Of a DNA stretch of 64,000 nucleotides, positions 41,328 through 51,405 are shown in pieces. The notes below the pieces were generated by a model. The model did no database searches. It saw only the letters and a program-made list of their open reading frames with translations, and had not been told where the DNA came from. The translations under genes and the position numbers were made by a program. Each line of letters begins with the position of its first letter. Position 1 is the stretch's first letter. This DNA is from Onthomorpha sp937906975 (GTDB taxonomy: Bacteria; Bacteroidota; Bacteroidia; Bacteroidales; P3), in assembly GCA_045614605.1 (NCBI GenBank), contig JAZLDH010000015.1:1-64000 (forward strand), written 5' to 3'.

Positions 41328-42047
41328 CTATTCTCGCACTTCATTGTCTTCTTGTGTGAATGGGAAAGGGTATATTGAATAAAGATTTGATAATTCCATT
41401 ATCTTATCGTAAAATTCTCTTTCCATCCAACATTCTTCTATGTTTAGAGGATTGTTATTTGAGTCAAAAATTTCGTAAGTCTTTCTAATCAATGTGCCTT
41501 CTGCGTTCCAATAATATTCGGAACGTTCAAGGGCTACTTCTGCACAAGCAGAGTTGTATGTATTGTAATGACGGATAAAAAGAATCAACTTCCCGTCTGC
41601 ATCATATAGTCTTTCGTAAATGAAATCCCAAGCTTTATTTTGGTTATATATGTATTCTTTGCAATAGAGAAAGTTGTTCTCGCCTTCACTCTTTACTACA
41701 ACAAATCTTTTTTCAATATCTTCAAGGCTACTTAGCTGATCTTGATACTCAACCAACTCATTGCTTGATTTATATATTGCATAGTTATATGTTAAACTGT
41801 CATTATCTGCAAGATATATGGCATAGTTTAACAAATCCTCTATATGCAAAACCAATTCTCTTGCATTGTCCGATTCATCTTGAAATATTTGTTCTTCGTC
41901 CGAGGGTTCGTAATCTTCCGATTCATCTTCATAAAAGGTTTCTGTGTTGTAGTCTAAATAATTGACCGTATCCACATCTTGTGCTTTTATATTCCCTTGG
42001 ACGAAGCACAATATTGCAAAAAAATATATGAACTTACAAAACTTCAT
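41328..42047 (-). CDS. Putative exported protein of unknown function
   Basis: 239 residues; signal-like MKFCKFIYFFAILCFVQGNIKAQ, then a very acidic segment (NTETFYEDESEDYEPSDEEQ). A mixed region follows with HYNTYNSACAEVALERSEYYWNAEGTLIRKTYEI, suggesting a small beta-sheet domain that may track cell-surface state. No family is recognised. It is first in the coaX-barrel-TPR-lptC run, 11 bp after the C1 peptidase gene. Confidence 0.7.
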   Translation of the reverse strand: MKFCKFIYFFAILCFVQGNIKAQDVDTVNYLDYNTETFYEDESEDYEPSDEEQIFQDESDNARELVLHIEDLLNYAIYLADNDSLTYNYAIYKSSNELVEYQDQLSSLEDIEKRFVVVKSEGENNFLYCKEYIYNQNKAWDFIYERLYDADGKLILFIRHYNTYNSACAEVALERSEYYWNAEGTLIRKTYEIFDSNNNPLNIEECWMEREFYDKIMELSNLYSIYPFPFTQEDNEVRE

Positions 42048-42058
42048 ACAAAGTTTAT

Positions 42059-43468
42059 TTAATAAATATCTTCACTAAACATTGGATCCCATGGTGGTAA
42101 AACGATAGGTTTTTGATCTAAATATTTCAAAATATCAGCTGATACATATTTTTTATCAACTACTACTCTGAACATATATTCTTCAAACCATTCGTCTGTC
42201 ATTATTAAATGTCCTTGCCAACCGTGAGATGCTCCCCAACTGTTTTCTACAAGCCATTTCTTTGGATTGCCATTTTCATCTAAATCAACAGCACACAAAG
42301 TCATAGCGTGAGAAGAACCACTTGCGAAAGTTTGTATTCTTTCTTTTTTGTCCATTCCAAATTCTGTTCCCATCAAAGAGCCATAGTCGTATGTGTTTAC
42401 ATCTAACAAGCCTTTGTCAGAATATAAGAACTTACCAACATCGCAAGAAAAGTACATCATTGTTGAATCCTTGATTGAAGCAATTGCAACTTTCTTTATT
42501 TCTTCAATAGGTAGGTTGATATACTTCCAATTCTCTCCGTCCATTACGTGTCTGTCGTTTTCTATTTCGTAAACCTTGTAAAACTCTCTTGAAGGATCGT
42601 TCATTAACATAACGTATGTGTTCTTTAAATCTTTACCAACATACTTTTCATAGAACGATTTAGGAGTATATTTTTCTGTTGATATTTCTTTTCCGTTTGC
42701 ATCACGCAATGTGTAAGTAAATTCTTGAACAGGCTCTCCGTAAGCATAAACTAACATTTTGTAGATTTGAGAAAGCATTTCTATCTTTTTGCTTTCTAAT
42801 TTTTCATACTTAATTTTCTTGTCGTTTTGCTTCATTTCTCTAAGTTCCAACGCATACTCTTTTAATTTTAAGATGATTAATTCATCTATTTTACGAGTAT
42901 TGTTAGAATTATAGGTTTCTGGTTGAACTGTTGAGGGAACAAGTCCGTATTTTGTTACCAAATCAGAAATTCCTGTAAATTGACCACCATCTGAAAGCGG
43001 ATTTTTCAACAACCATTCATTGTGTTTGCTATCCAATGGCTCATCTATATGCTTTATAATCAAAGAAAGGAATAAATTACTCTTTTCTAATTGGTCATAA
43101 AAGAACAAATAATTTTGACTAAACTCAAACGCACCAAGATTATACTTAGCAATCATAGCACTTCTCATCACATTGAATCCTGTAAACATCCAACAACGTC
43201 CAGAAGACTTTTGATCTGAAACTCCTTTGCTCATTACTCTGTGAGAAAAGTGAGTATCATATTTGTTAAGATTGTCTAAATTCAAAACCAACTTTTGAAT
43301 GCTATTGTTTGCAACCGCATTTCTTATTGCTTTGTTTTCAGTTGTTTGTTTATATGAGGCTCTTATTTTATTTAAAGCCTCATCATTTAATCCGCCTTCT
43401 TGTGAAAAAGCAACAAAACTTCCACAAGTTAAAGCCAATGCTAATATTAATATTTTTTTCATTTTCAA
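42059..43468 (-). CDS. C1 family (bleomycin hydrolase/aminopeptidase C-like) peptidase
   Basis: 469 residues; signal peptide MKMKKILILALALTCGSFVAFSQ, so it is exported, unlike cytoplasmic PepC. The papain-like triad is visible: Cys in DQKSSGRCWMFTG near residue 92, His in SGSSHAMTLCAVDLDENG near residue 390, and Asn in WLVENSWGASHGWQG. Middle insertions carry the aminopeptidase C features. It probably trims peptides in the periplasm of a proteolytic organism. It follows purL by 7 bp. Confidence 0.93.
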   Translation of the reverse strand: MKMKKILILALALTCGSFVAFSQEGGLNDEALNKIRASYKQTTENKAIRNAVANNSIQKLVLNLDNLNKYDTHFSHRVMSKGVSDQKSSGRCWMFTGFNVMRSAMIAKYNLGAFEFSQNYLFFYDQLEKSNLFLSLIIKHIDEPLDSKHNEWLLKNPLSDGGQFTGISDLVTKYGLVPSTVQPETYNSNNTRKIDELIILKLKEYALELREMKQNDKKIKYEKLESKKIEMLSQIYKMLVYAYGEPVQEFTYTLRDANGKEISTEKYTPKSFYEKYVGKDLKNTYVMLMNDPSREFYKVYEIENDRHVMDGENWKYINLPIEEIKKVAIASIKDSTMMYFSCDVGKFLYSDKGLLDVNTYDYGSLMGTEFGMDKKERIQTFASGSSHAMTLCAVDLDENGNPKKWLVENSWGASHGWQGHLIMTDEWFEEYMFRVVVDKKYVSADILKYLDQKPIVLPPWDPMFSEDIY

Positions 43469-43475
43469 AAATTTA

Positions 43476-45716
43476 TTATTTATCTAAAACGTCTCCTATT
43501 GTATTATCATATACTTTTTTATAGTCTGAAATCTTTCCGAAAGATTCTTCATCTATGATTATTTCTCTATCCTCTCTTACCTTACCAACGGCACAGCAAG
43601 CAACACCTGAAATGCTTAGCATATCGAAAAATTCATTTTCTTTTCCAGCACAAACAGTTACTATTGCTCTACCTTGACTTTCCCCAAATAAGAATGAGTC
43701 TAATCTAACATCTCCAGCAGAATAGATTTCAAATCCCATATTTCTTACCATAGCACTTTCCAAAGTAGCAACAAACAAACCTCCCTCACTAATATCGTGT
43801 GCAGATTCTATTATACCTTGGTTGATTAAATCGCTAAGTGTACGTTGCATATTAGCCTCTTTTTCCAAATCAAAGTAAGGAGCAGGAGATAATTTCACAC
43901 CTCTATAAGAATACAAGTATTCTGAACAATTTATATCATCAACTATTTCACCTAACATATAAATTGTAGCACCTTGTGTTTTGAAGTCAAGAGTCATTTG
44001 TTTAGACTTATCAACTGTACCAACCATACCTATAACAGGAGATGGATAAACGGCTTCTGTTTTTCCATTCATTACAGCTTGATTGTAGAAACTAACGTTT
44101 CCTCCTGTAACAGGTGTGTTAAACTTACGACAAGCAACACTCATACCTTCTATTGCTTTAACAAATTGCCAATAAGTATTTTCATTATATGGATTTCCAA
44201 AGTTTAAGCAATTTGTAACAGCCAAAGGATCACCTCCTGAACAAACAATATTTCGTGCAGCCTCAGAAACAGCAATTTGAGTTCCTACAAATGGATCTGA
44301 ATAAACATATCTTGAATTACAATCACAAGTCATTGCAATCGCATTGTCAGTTCCCTTTACATTTGCAACACCTGCATCTGATGGTCTGTTAGTAGACATA
44401 TTTTTTGTTCCAACCATTGAGTCGTATTGTTCGTAAACCCAACGTTTTGAAGCAATATTAGGGTGAGAAGCCAAATATTGAGCAATCTTTTTAGCCTCGT
44501 TAATATCTGGTTCCTTTACATTATCTTTATTAAATTCAAAAGTTTTTTGGAAATAGTCAGGTTCAGCATATTTTCTGTCGTAAACAGGAGCGCCACCACC
44601 TAAAACTAAAGTTGAAGCAGGTACTTGTGCAACTAAATTGCCCTTGTGATAGAAATAAAGCATGTCTTCGTCAATCACCTCTCCTATCTTAGCACAATTC
44701 AAATCCCATTTTGCAAATATCTTTTCTACAATTTCTTCTTTTCCCTTTTCAACACAAACCAACATTCTTTCTTGACTCTCTGACAAAAGTATTTCCCATG
44801 CTTCCATGTTTTGCTGACGCAAAGGCACTTTGTCTAAATCAATCTTCATTCCCGAAGCTCCCTTTTCGCTCATCTCAGAAGTAGAACAAATAATTCCAGC
44901 AGCTCCCATGTCTTGCATACCAACAATTGCTCCACTCTTACCTAATTCCAATGTAGCTTCCAAAAGAAGTTTTTCTTGGAAAGGATCTCCAACTTGAATT
45001 GAAGGAATATCATCAGCTGAGTTTTCTGTAACATCAGCAGAAGCAAAAGTAGCACCGTGAATACCATCTTTGCCTGTTGCAGAGCCAACTATGTAGATTG
45101 GATTACCTTTTCCTTTTGCTACAGCTTTGATTAGCTCTTCCTTTTTCATCACTCCCACACTCATGGCATTAACCAAAGGATTGTTTTCAAAACTTTCGTT
45201 AAAGAAAACCTCACCTCCCAAAACAGGAACACCAAAAGCATTTCCATAATGAGAAATTCCCTTTGTTACTCCACGCAATAACCATTGAGTATGTGGATTA
45301 TGCAAATCACCAAATCGTAAAGAATTTAATTGAGCAATAGGTCTAGCACCCATTGTAAAAATATCTCTGTTAATTCCACCAACTCCTGTTGCAGCACCTT
45401 GGAAAGGCTCTACCGCACAAGGGTGGTTGTGTGATTCTATCTTGAAAACACAAGCTATTCCACCACCAACATCAACCATACCAGCATTTTCTTCTCCAGG
45501 AGCAACCAATAATTGTTTTCCCTCTCTTGGTAAAGTTTTCAAATACTTGATAGAGTTTTTGTATGAGGCGTGTTCGCTCCACATAACAGAATAAATACTC
45601 AATTCAACATAGTTAGGACAACGGCCTCCTAAGTATTCTTTAATTTTATCATATTCCTCAGGCAATAAGCCTAACTCTTTTGCAGTTTCAACTGTTGCGA
45701 TTTGATTATTTTCCAT
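43476..45716 (-). CDS. purL: Phosphoribosylformylglycinamidine synthase subunit PurL
   Basis: A 746-residue small-type PurL (Bacillus-like, used with separate PurQ and PurS). It has YSVMWSEHASYKNSI near the N-terminus, FKIESHNHPCAVEPFQGAATGVGGI, GMQDMGAAGIICSTSEM and the C-terminal half motifs GGNVSFYNQ and SAHDISEGGLFVATLE. It converts FGAR to FGAM with ATP and ammonia from PurQ. PurQ and PurS are not in this window. The promoter TACCTTTG lies on the minus strand at 45746-45739. Confidence 0.96.
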   Translation of the reverse strand: MENNQIATVETAKELGLLPEEYDKIKEYLGGRCPNYVELSIYSVMWSEHASYKNSIKYLKTLPREGKQLLVAPGEENAGMVDVGGGIACVFKIESHNHPCAVEPFQGAATGVGGINRDIFTMGARPIAQLNSLRFGDLHNPHTQWLLRGVTKGISHYGNAFGVPVLGGEVFFNESFENNPLVNAMSVGVMKKEELIKAVAKGKGNPIYIVGSATGKDGIHGATFASADVTENSADDIPSIQVGDPFQEKLLLEATLELGKSGAIVGMQDMGAAGIICSTSEMSEKGASGMKIDLDKVPLRQQNMEAWEILLSESQERMLVCVEKGKEEIVEKIFAKWDLNCAKIGEVIDEDMLYFYHKGNLVAQVPASTLVLGGGAPVYDRKYAEPDYFQKTFEFNKDNVKEPDINEAKKIAQYLASHPNIASKRWVYEQYDSMVGTKNMSTNRPSDAGVANVKGTDNAIAMTCDCNSRYVYSDPFVGTQIAVSEAARNIVCSGGDPLAVTNCLNFGNPYNENTYWQFVKAIEGMSVACRKFNTPVTGGNVSFYNQAVMNGKTEAVYPSPVIGMVGTVDKSKQMTLDFKTQGATIYMLGEIVDDINCSEYLYSYRGVKLSPAPYFDLEKEANMQRTLSDLINQGIIESAHDISEGGLFVATLESAMVRNMGFEIYSAGDVRLDSFLFGESQGRAIVTVCAGKENEFFDMLSISGVACCAVGKVREDREIIIDEESFGKISDYKKVYDNTIGDVLDK

Positions 45717-45738
45717 AGATTCAAAAAATTTTATCTTG

Positions 45739-45787
45739 CAAAGGTAATATTTTTATTTTGAATTTTATATTTTTATACGTAATTTTG
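45739..45787. promoter_or_regulatory. Divergent promoters for purL and the GSCFA gene
   Basis: The minus strand has TACCTTTG at 45746-45739 for purL. The plus strand has TAATTTTG at 45780-45787 for the GSCFA gene. Both match TAnnTTTG and lie 23-33 bp from the assigned start codons. Confidence 0.65.
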
Positions 45788-45820
45788 TGTTTCAAAAAAT
45801 GCAATTTTAAAATTTTAATT

Positions 45821-46765
45821 ATGAATTTCACAACACCAATACCAATTCCAAAACACGAAAACAACATTTCCCACAACGATAGAATAATGTTATTAGGCTC
45901 GTGTTTTACAGAAAATATTGGAAACAAACTTTCAACAAATGGTTTTGAAACTTTAATAAACCCTTTCGGCATTCTTTACAACCCTTTTTCAATTTGCAGT
46001 AGCTTAGACAGGATTATAAATCTAACATTCTTAGATGCAGGAGATTTAGTCAAAGTAAATGAATTTTGGTATTCATACGAACATCACGGCTTTTTTAGAA
46101 ACAAAAACAAAGATAACCTACTGCAAGCTATAAATTTAGACATTACAAAAGCAAATAGTTTTTTAAAACAAGCCAATTGGCTAATTATTACTTTAGGAAC
46201 CGCTTGGGTATTCTTTTTAAAAGAAAATAATAAAATATTAGGCAACTGCCACAAATTAAATCCACAACTCATCGATAGAAGACTTTTATCCACAGAAGAG
46301 ATTATTAAACATACAACTCTTACTATCAGTAATATAAGAAAAATTAATCCAAATATTAAAATAATACTTACAGTCTCTCCCATAAGACACTGGAAACAAG
46401 GCTATAGAGAAAACCTTATCAGCAAAAGCACTCTACATTTAGCAACAGAGCAAATATGCAAAACAATAAATGACTGTTCCTACTTCCCTGCATACGAAAT
46501 AGTTATGGACGAGTTAAGAGATTATAGATTTTATCAATCAGATATGCTTCACCCTTCGGAAGTGGCAGTGGATTATATTTGGGAAAAATTCTCAACTCAC
46601 TTGTTTTCAGAGGAAACTATGCAACTTTGTAAAGGCTACTCTAAGCTTTATTCAATGAAACAACACAGAGCATTTAACCCTGAAAGCGAGGGATATAAAA
46701 ATCATTTAATAAAAATAGAACAATTAGAACAAGAATTATATGAAAAACGAAACAAACTTATTTAA
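45821..46765 (+). CDS. GSCFA domain-containing protein
   Basis: 314 residues from ATG 45821 (MNFTTPIPIPKHENNISHNDRIMLLGSCFTENIG). The name-giving GSCF motif (LGSCFTENIG) is followed by FGILYNPFSICSSL, LIITLGTAWVF and TVSPIRHWKQG. DMLHPSEVAVDYIWEKF supplies late Asp/His residues. GSCFA proteins resemble SGNH-type hydrolases; function is unproven. A start at 45758 would precede the promoter. The gene overlaps cutC by 26 nt and is probably cotranscribed with it. Confidence 0.92.
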   Translation: MNFTTPIPIPKHENNISHNDRIMLLGSCFTENIGNKLSTNGFETLINPFGILYNPFSICSSLDRIINLTFLDAGDLVKVNEFWYSYEHHGFFRNKNKDNLLQAINLDITKANSFLKQANWLIITLGTAWVFFLKENNKILGNCHKLNPQLIDRRLLSTEEIIKHTTLTISNIRKINPNIKIILTVSPIRHWKQGYRENLISKSTLHLATEQICKTINDCSYFPAYEIVMDELRDYRFYQSDMLHPSEVAVDYIWEKFSTHLFSEETMQLCKGYSKLYSMKQHRAFNPESEGYKNHLIKIEQLEQELYEKRNKLI

Positions 46766-47498
46766 AATTGAGGCTTGCATTGGCACCTTACAATCTGGAA
46801 TTGAGGCTGAAAAGGGCGGAGCAAACAGAGTGGAATTATGCGACAATCTTGCAGAAGGTGGCACAACCCCTTCGGCTGCTTTGATTCAAATGACAAAGGA
46901 AAAATTGCAAATTCCTGCAGCCGTGATGATTAGACCTAGACATGGCGATTTTCTTTATTCCGATTTGGAATTTGAAATAATGAAAAAAGACATAGAATTT
47001 TGCAAATCAGTTGGCGTTGAGGCAGTTGTATTTGGTTTATTAACACCTGAGGGAAATATTGATTGCGAAAGAACAAAAAAATTAGTGGAAACTGCTGGGA
47101 ATATGCAAGTTTGCTTTCACAGAGCTGTAGATTTGAGCAATGATTATTTGAAAGCAATAGAGCAAATCATAGATTGTGGCTGTCATAGAATACTTACTTC
47201 GGGCGGTGCAAACAAAGCAGTTGAGGGATTTGAGAATATCAAAAAAGCACAAGAACTTTATGGTGATAAAATAGAAATTATGGTTGGCAGTGGTATAAAT
47301 GCCGAAAATGTTTCTAAGTTTTACGAAATAGGAATAAGGAATTTCCATCTTTCTGGCAAGGTTCAAATCGACAGTCTTATGACTTACAGAAAAGAAGGCG
47401 TTTCAATGGGAGCTATTTCTGCAGAAGAAGAATACAAAATCACACAAACAGATTACAGAAAAATAGCAGAGGTAAAAAAAGTCTTAGAATCTATTTAA
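46740..47498 (+). CDS. cutC: CutC family copper homeostasis-like protein
   Basis: A 252-residue TIM-barrel protein: FKIEACIGTLQSGIEAEKGGANRVELCDNLAEGGTTPS near the start, PAAVMIRPRHGDFLYSDLEFEIM, VVFGLLTPEGNIDCERT, CHRILTSGGANKAVEGFENI and ISNFHLSGK-like region NFHLSGK. Original links to copper tolerance are weak for bacteria, and the enzymatic role is unclear. It is the second gene of the GSCFA-cutC pair and ends before a strong bidirectional terminator. Confidence 0.9.
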   Translation: MKNETNLFKIEACIGTLQSGIEAEKGGANRVELCDNLAEGGTTPSAALIQMTKEKLQIPAAVMIRPRHGDFLYSDLEFEIMKKDIEFCKSVGVEAVVFGLLTPEGNIDCERTKKLVETAGNMQVCFHRAVDLSNDYLKAIEQIIDCGCHRILTSGGANKAVEGFENIKKAQELYGDKIEIMVGSGINAENVSKFYEIGIRNFHLSGKVQIDSLMTYRKEGVSMGAISAEEEYKITQTDYRKIAEVKKVLESI

Positions 47499-47526
47499 TA
47501 TCTCTAAGAAAAATAAAAATAAAAAT

Positions 47527-47581
47527 AAAGCAAAGAAAAAAAGGATTTTTTCAATGAAAAAATCCTTTTTTTCTTTGCTTT
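47527..47581. terminator. 26-bp bidirectional terminator between cutC and Omp28-like gene
   Basis: Perfect 26-bp arms (47527-47552 and 47556-47581) flank a 3-nt loop AAT, with GGATTTTTTC/GAAAAAATCC next to the loop and AAAGCAAAG/CTTTGCTTT at the base. It separates convergent transcripts. Confidence 0.92.
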
Positions 47582-47598
47582 ATTTTGCTATCTCTTTA

Positions 47599-49350
47599 TT
47601 ATCTGTTTACAGATATTTTCTTTGATGTGATACCTGCGTTAGATATTATCTTAACAAAGTAAGCTCCATTGCTTAAGTTTGATGTATTGATTTCAAATTT
47701 ATTGTTTCCTGTTGCTAATGCAACTTCTCCTAATGAAATCACTTCTCTTCCTAACATATCTACTACAGAAATATTAGCGTGAGTTGATTCTAACATAGAG
47801 ATTTCAAGATTTAACATATCATTAACTGGGTTAGGATAAGTTAATGTTTGAAGTATTGCTCCTTCTGCTTCTTCTAATCCTACTAATGAAAGTATTTTAA
47901 TATCTATTGCTTTGTAATCAGCGTATGAAGAACCTGTTCCGTTTACTAACCTTGTTTCTGAACCATCGTAGATTTTGTATGTTGTACCACCATCTCCGTA
48001 TGAGTCAAATATTTCAAATACATAGCAACCAGTTTCAGTTAATGGAACTTCTACTGTATCTCTTACAACTACTTGTTGTGGATAGTAATCTGCTTCTTCT
48101 AATACATTACCATTTCCATCAGAAAGTTTCCAACTGCATTCGTAAGCATATTGGTCTGTTTTTATGATAATTTTAAGTTTATCTCCGTTTCCTTCTTTTG
48201 GAGCTTCTTTTTTGATTGTTGCAGTTTTTTGTTCATCAGTTATTGCTGTTCCATTGATTGAAACTATCTTAGCAAATACGTTTGTGTTTTGGCCAACTGT
48301 TACAGGAACGTCTGGTAATTCAACGAAAACTTCTTGATCTGTAGTTATATTTCCTGTCCAATCAAAAGTTTGTTCCCCTGATACTGCAGAACCATAAGCA
48401 ATTTGCATGCTTGTTATTGCAGTTGCTCCTGTATTGTAAACTTTTAATGAAAGCGATGCTAAATCGTTACAACCGTTTATGCCAGCAGCTGACATAGTTG
48501 TTGACATTGCTGCAAGTTCTGGAAGGTTTGTAACCGATGGTCTACATTCTGAACCTGTGTATATTTCTTGTTGATCTCTTGTAATAAAGACAATCAATCT
48601 TAAATGACCAAGTTTTACTAATTCATCGCTGATTGAACCTGGTACGCTGTAAGTATATGTTCTTTGAACTAATGTTCCAGCAGGAATAACGCTTGAACCA
48701 GCAGGTGCTGTGATGTCTTCACCCCATTGACCTGTGATCATATCTCTCAACATACTCATGTGAATGTATTGTCCATCAGAAGTAACTTGAGAAGGATTGC
48801 CACTTGCTCCTGATTGTGGTCCTATGATGCTGTCTTGTACTAAAACAACGTTTAATTTGTTTGATGCAGTTTCTGCATCTGCTGTGTAGTATGCTTCAAC
48901 ATTTACAGTCATAGTTCTTGCTGTTGCATCTATTGTAGCTTGTGCTGCAACGTTTACAAAAGATTGTTGTGCAAGAATTTGATTTCCTGCAGAAACAAAT
49001 TCACCTCTTCCTAATGCTGTTACAGAACCAGAGAATACGTGTCTATTTACTGTTCCTGAAGGGAAACCTTGAAGTCCTGTTTGGTTCATTAAAGCAGTTC
49101 CCCATTGAGTTGTGTACATTGCAGCATAACCTCCTGCGTGTACGTTGATTCCGAACACTCTTCCTGGATTAGCTTCTTCGTATTCTTTTACAATTCTATG
49201 TCCGTCTGGACAGTATCCACAGTTTATACCTGTGTACTCTTCAATAACGACATTCTTGTTTGCAGGCTGTGTTGAAACAAACTCTGGAGTTTGTGCTGAT
49301 ACTGCAAAAGCAGCAAACAAGCCTAAAACTGATAATACTATTTTCTTCAT
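47599..49350 (-). CDS. Omp28-related secreted protein with T9SS sorting domain
   Basis: 583 residues; signal MKKIVLSVLGLFAAFAVSAQ, then an Omp28/thioredoxin-like domain VVIEEYTGINCGYCPDGHRIVKEYEE with a CxxC (CGYC) near residue 44. Several Ig/CARDB-like beta modules follow. The C-terminal type A T9SS sorting domain reads LTYPNPVNDMLNLEISM, ISVVDMLGREVISL, LSNGAYFVKIIS and ends TSKKISVNR. It is likely exported by the T9SS of this cell and attached to the surface. The CxxC suggests a redox or peptide-binding role. Confidence 0.93.
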   Translation of the reverse strand: MKKIVLSVLGLFAAFAVSAQTPEFVSTQPANKNVVIEEYTGINCGYCPDGHRIVKEYEEANPGRVFGINVHAGGYAAMYTTQWGTALMNQTGLQGFPSGTVNRHVFSGSVTALGRGEFVSAGNQILAQQSFVNVAAQATIDATARTMTVNVEAYYTADAETASNKLNVVLVQDSIIGPQSGASGNPSQVTSDGQYIHMSMLRDMITGQWGEDITAPAGSSVIPAGTLVQRTYTYSVPGSISDELVKLGHLRLIVFITRDQQEIYTGSECRPSVTNLPELAAMSTTMSAAGINGCNDLASLSLKVYNTGATAITSMQIAYGSAVSGEQTFDWTGNITTDQEVFVELPDVPVTVGQNTNVFAKIVSINGTAITDEQKTATIKKEAPKEGNGDKLKIIIKTDQYAYECSWKLSDGNGNVLEEADYYPQQVVVRDTVEVPLTETGCYVFEIFDSYGDGGTTYKIYDGSETRLVNGTGSSYADYKAIDIKILSLVGLEEAEGAILQTLTYPNPVNDMLNLEISMLESTHANISVVDMLGREVISLGEVALATGNNKFEINTSNLSNGAYFVKIISNAGITSKKISVNR

Positions 49351-49479
49351 ATTTTTAATGTTTTATGGTTTTGAATTGCGAAAATACGCTTTTTTAATGA
49401 ATTGACAAATTTTATTCAAAAAAAATGCAAAGCAAAATATTCGTTCTTTTTTATTTGTTAATCTTAATGCTTTTTTACG

Positions 49480-49487
49480 TATCTTTG
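49480..49487 (+). promoter_or_regulatory. -7 promoter box of dxs
   Basis: TATCTTTG matches TAnnTTTG. TTTG at 49454-49457 lies 22 bp upstream. It places transcription start near 49494, which favours the second ATG (49507) for dxs. Confidence 0.6.
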
Positions 49488-49506
49488 CAATTAAATGTTG
49501 AATAAT

Positions 49507-51405
49507 ATGATTTCTACATATAAACAAGGAAATATATTAAGGAAAATTGATTCTCCAAATGATTTAAAATCATTGAACAATGAAGAGCTTTTATCTCTTG
49601 CAAAAGAGGTAAGAGAGTATATATTAGAGGTTTTGAGTGAAAACCCTGGACATTTGGCTTCAAGCCTTGGTGCGGTGGAGCTAACTATTGCTTTGCACAA
49701 AGTTTTCAATACTCCCGAAGATACGTTGGTTTGGGACGTAGGTCATCAAGCTTATATTCATAAAGTACTAACAGGCAGAAGAAATGAGTTTGTTAATATA
49801 AGAAAGTTTGGAGGTCTTAGCGGTTTCCCTAAAAGAAGCGAAAGCGAATACGATTCTTTTGGCGTAGGTCATTCATCTACTTCTATTTCTGCAAGTTTGG
49901 CAATGGCTATTGCTGATAAACTACAAAAAAAAGATAATCATCATATTGCAGTTATTGGAGATGGTTCAATGACAGGGGGAATGGCTTTTGAGGCTCTTAA
50001 TCACGCTGGCTCTACTGAGGCAAATCTTTTAGTTATTCTTAATGATAATGGAATTTCTATTGACAAACGTGTAGGGGCTATGAGTCAGTATTTAACAATG
50101 ATTACATCTTCTGCAACATATAATAGATTGAAAAATAGGATTTGGAATTTGATGGGTGGAAATACTTCTGATAATAAACCGAAAAGCTTTTTCAAAAAAA
50201 TGTCTTTTTCTCTTAAATCCTTATTTTCAGGAAAGAGTAATTTCTTTGAGGCTTTAAACATAAGATATTTCGGTCCTGTTGATGGGCATGACTTGATTGC
50301 TCTTATGAAAACCTTAGAAGATTTAAAAAATATTAAGGGTCCTAAATTATTACATATAATTACAAAGAAAGGCAAAGGACTTCCTGTTGCTGAAAGCAAT
50401 CCTACTACTTATCATGCTCCTGGTGTATTTAATCCTTTAACGGGAGAAATTCCTGAGAGCAAGTCTAATGATGAGATTCTTAAATTTCAAGATGTGTTTG
50501 GAGAGACTTTGGTAGAGCTTGCAAAAGAAAACGAAAAAATTGTCGGCATTACACCTGCTATGCTTAGTGGTTGTTCTATGAATAAACTGCAAAAGGTTTT
50601 CCCAGAACGCACTTTTGATGTGGGAATTGCAGAAGAGCATGCGGTTACTCTTTCTGCTGGTTTTGCAACTCAAGGAATGATTCCTGTATGTAATATATAT
50701 TCTTCTTTCATGCAAAGAGCCTATGACCAATTGATACATGATATTGCTTTGCAAGGCCTTGGCGTTGTGTTATGTCTTGATAGAGCTGGATTGGTTGGCG
50801 AAGATGGTGCAACACATCACGGTGCTTTTGATTTAGCTTACTTGAATTGTGTGCCAAATATAATAGTGGCTGCTCCAAGTGATGAGAATGATTTAAGGAA
50901 TATGATGTTTACTGCGGTAAATCAAAATAAGCCTTTTGTAATTCGTTATCCAAGAGGAAAAGGTTACTTAAAGGATTGGCGTAATGAAATGAAAAATATA
51001 GAGATAGGCAAAGGTCTCAAAGTGAAAGACGGAAAGGAAATTGCTATTCTTTGTATTGGAAATACTATTCATATTGCTAAACAAGTTGCAAGGGAGCTTG
51101 CTGAAGATAATCTTGATATTGCTTTGTTTGACTTTAAGTTTTTGAAACCTCTTGACAAAGAATTGGCAAAACAAGCCTTAGAGTCATATGATTATATTAT
51201 AACAATGGAAGACGGAACTATAAATGGAGGTTTCGGAAGTAGTATTATAGAATTTGCTATTAGCAATAACTATCACAAAAAGATTGAAAAAATAGGAATA
51301 CCTGACGAATTTATTGAGCAAGGTAGTGTAAAAGAGCTACAAAAACTTTGCAAAATGGATTGCGAAAGCGTTAAAGAAAGAATTTTAAGGCTAAAAGAAA
51401 ATTAG
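49507..51405 (+). CDS. dxs: 1-deoxy-D-xylulose-5-phosphate synthase
   Basis: About 632 residues from MISTYKQGNILRKIDSP. Thiamine-diphosphate motif GDGSMTGGMAFEALNHAG is near residue 150, and the catalytic region GHQAYIHKVLTGR near 75. The transketolase C-terminal part has DVGIAEEHAVTLSAGFATQG and GLVGEDGATHHGAFD. It makes DXP from pyruvate and glyceraldehyde-3-phosphate, the first step of the MEP isoprenoid pathway. An in-frame ATG at 49495 is possible but lies on the predicted transcription start. Its stop overlaps by 4 nt the stop of the convergent lipoprotein gene. Confidence 0.95.
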   Translation: MISTYKQGNILRKIDSPNDLKSLNNEELLSLAKEVREYILEVLSENPGHLASSLGAVELTIALHKVFNTPEDTLVWDVGHQAYIHKVLTGRRNEFVNIRKFGGLSGFPKRSESEYDSFGVGHSSTSISASLAMAIADKLQKKDNHHIAVIGDGSMTGGMAFEALNHAGSTEANLLVILNDNGISIDKRVGAMSQYLTMITSSATYNRLKNRIWNLMGGNTSDNKPKSFFKKMSFSLKSLFSGKSNFFEALNIRYFGPVDGHDLIALMKTLEDLKNIKGPKLLHIITKKGKGLPVAESNPTTYHAPGVFNPLTGEIPESKSNDEILKFQDVFGETLVELAKENEKIVGITPAMLSGCSMNKLQKVFPERTFDVGIAEEHAVTLSAGFATQGMIPVCNIYSSFMQRAYDQLIHDIALQGLGVVLCLDRAGLVGEDGATHHGAFDLAYLNCVPNIIVAAPSDENDLRNMMFTAVNQNKPFVIRYPRGKGYLKDWRNEMKNIEIGKGLKVKDGKEIAILCIGNTIHIAKQVARELAEDNLDIALFDFKFLKPLDKELAKQALESYDYIITMEDGTINGGFGSSIIEFAISNNYHKKIEKIGIPDEFIEQGSVKELQKLCKMDCESVKERILRLKEN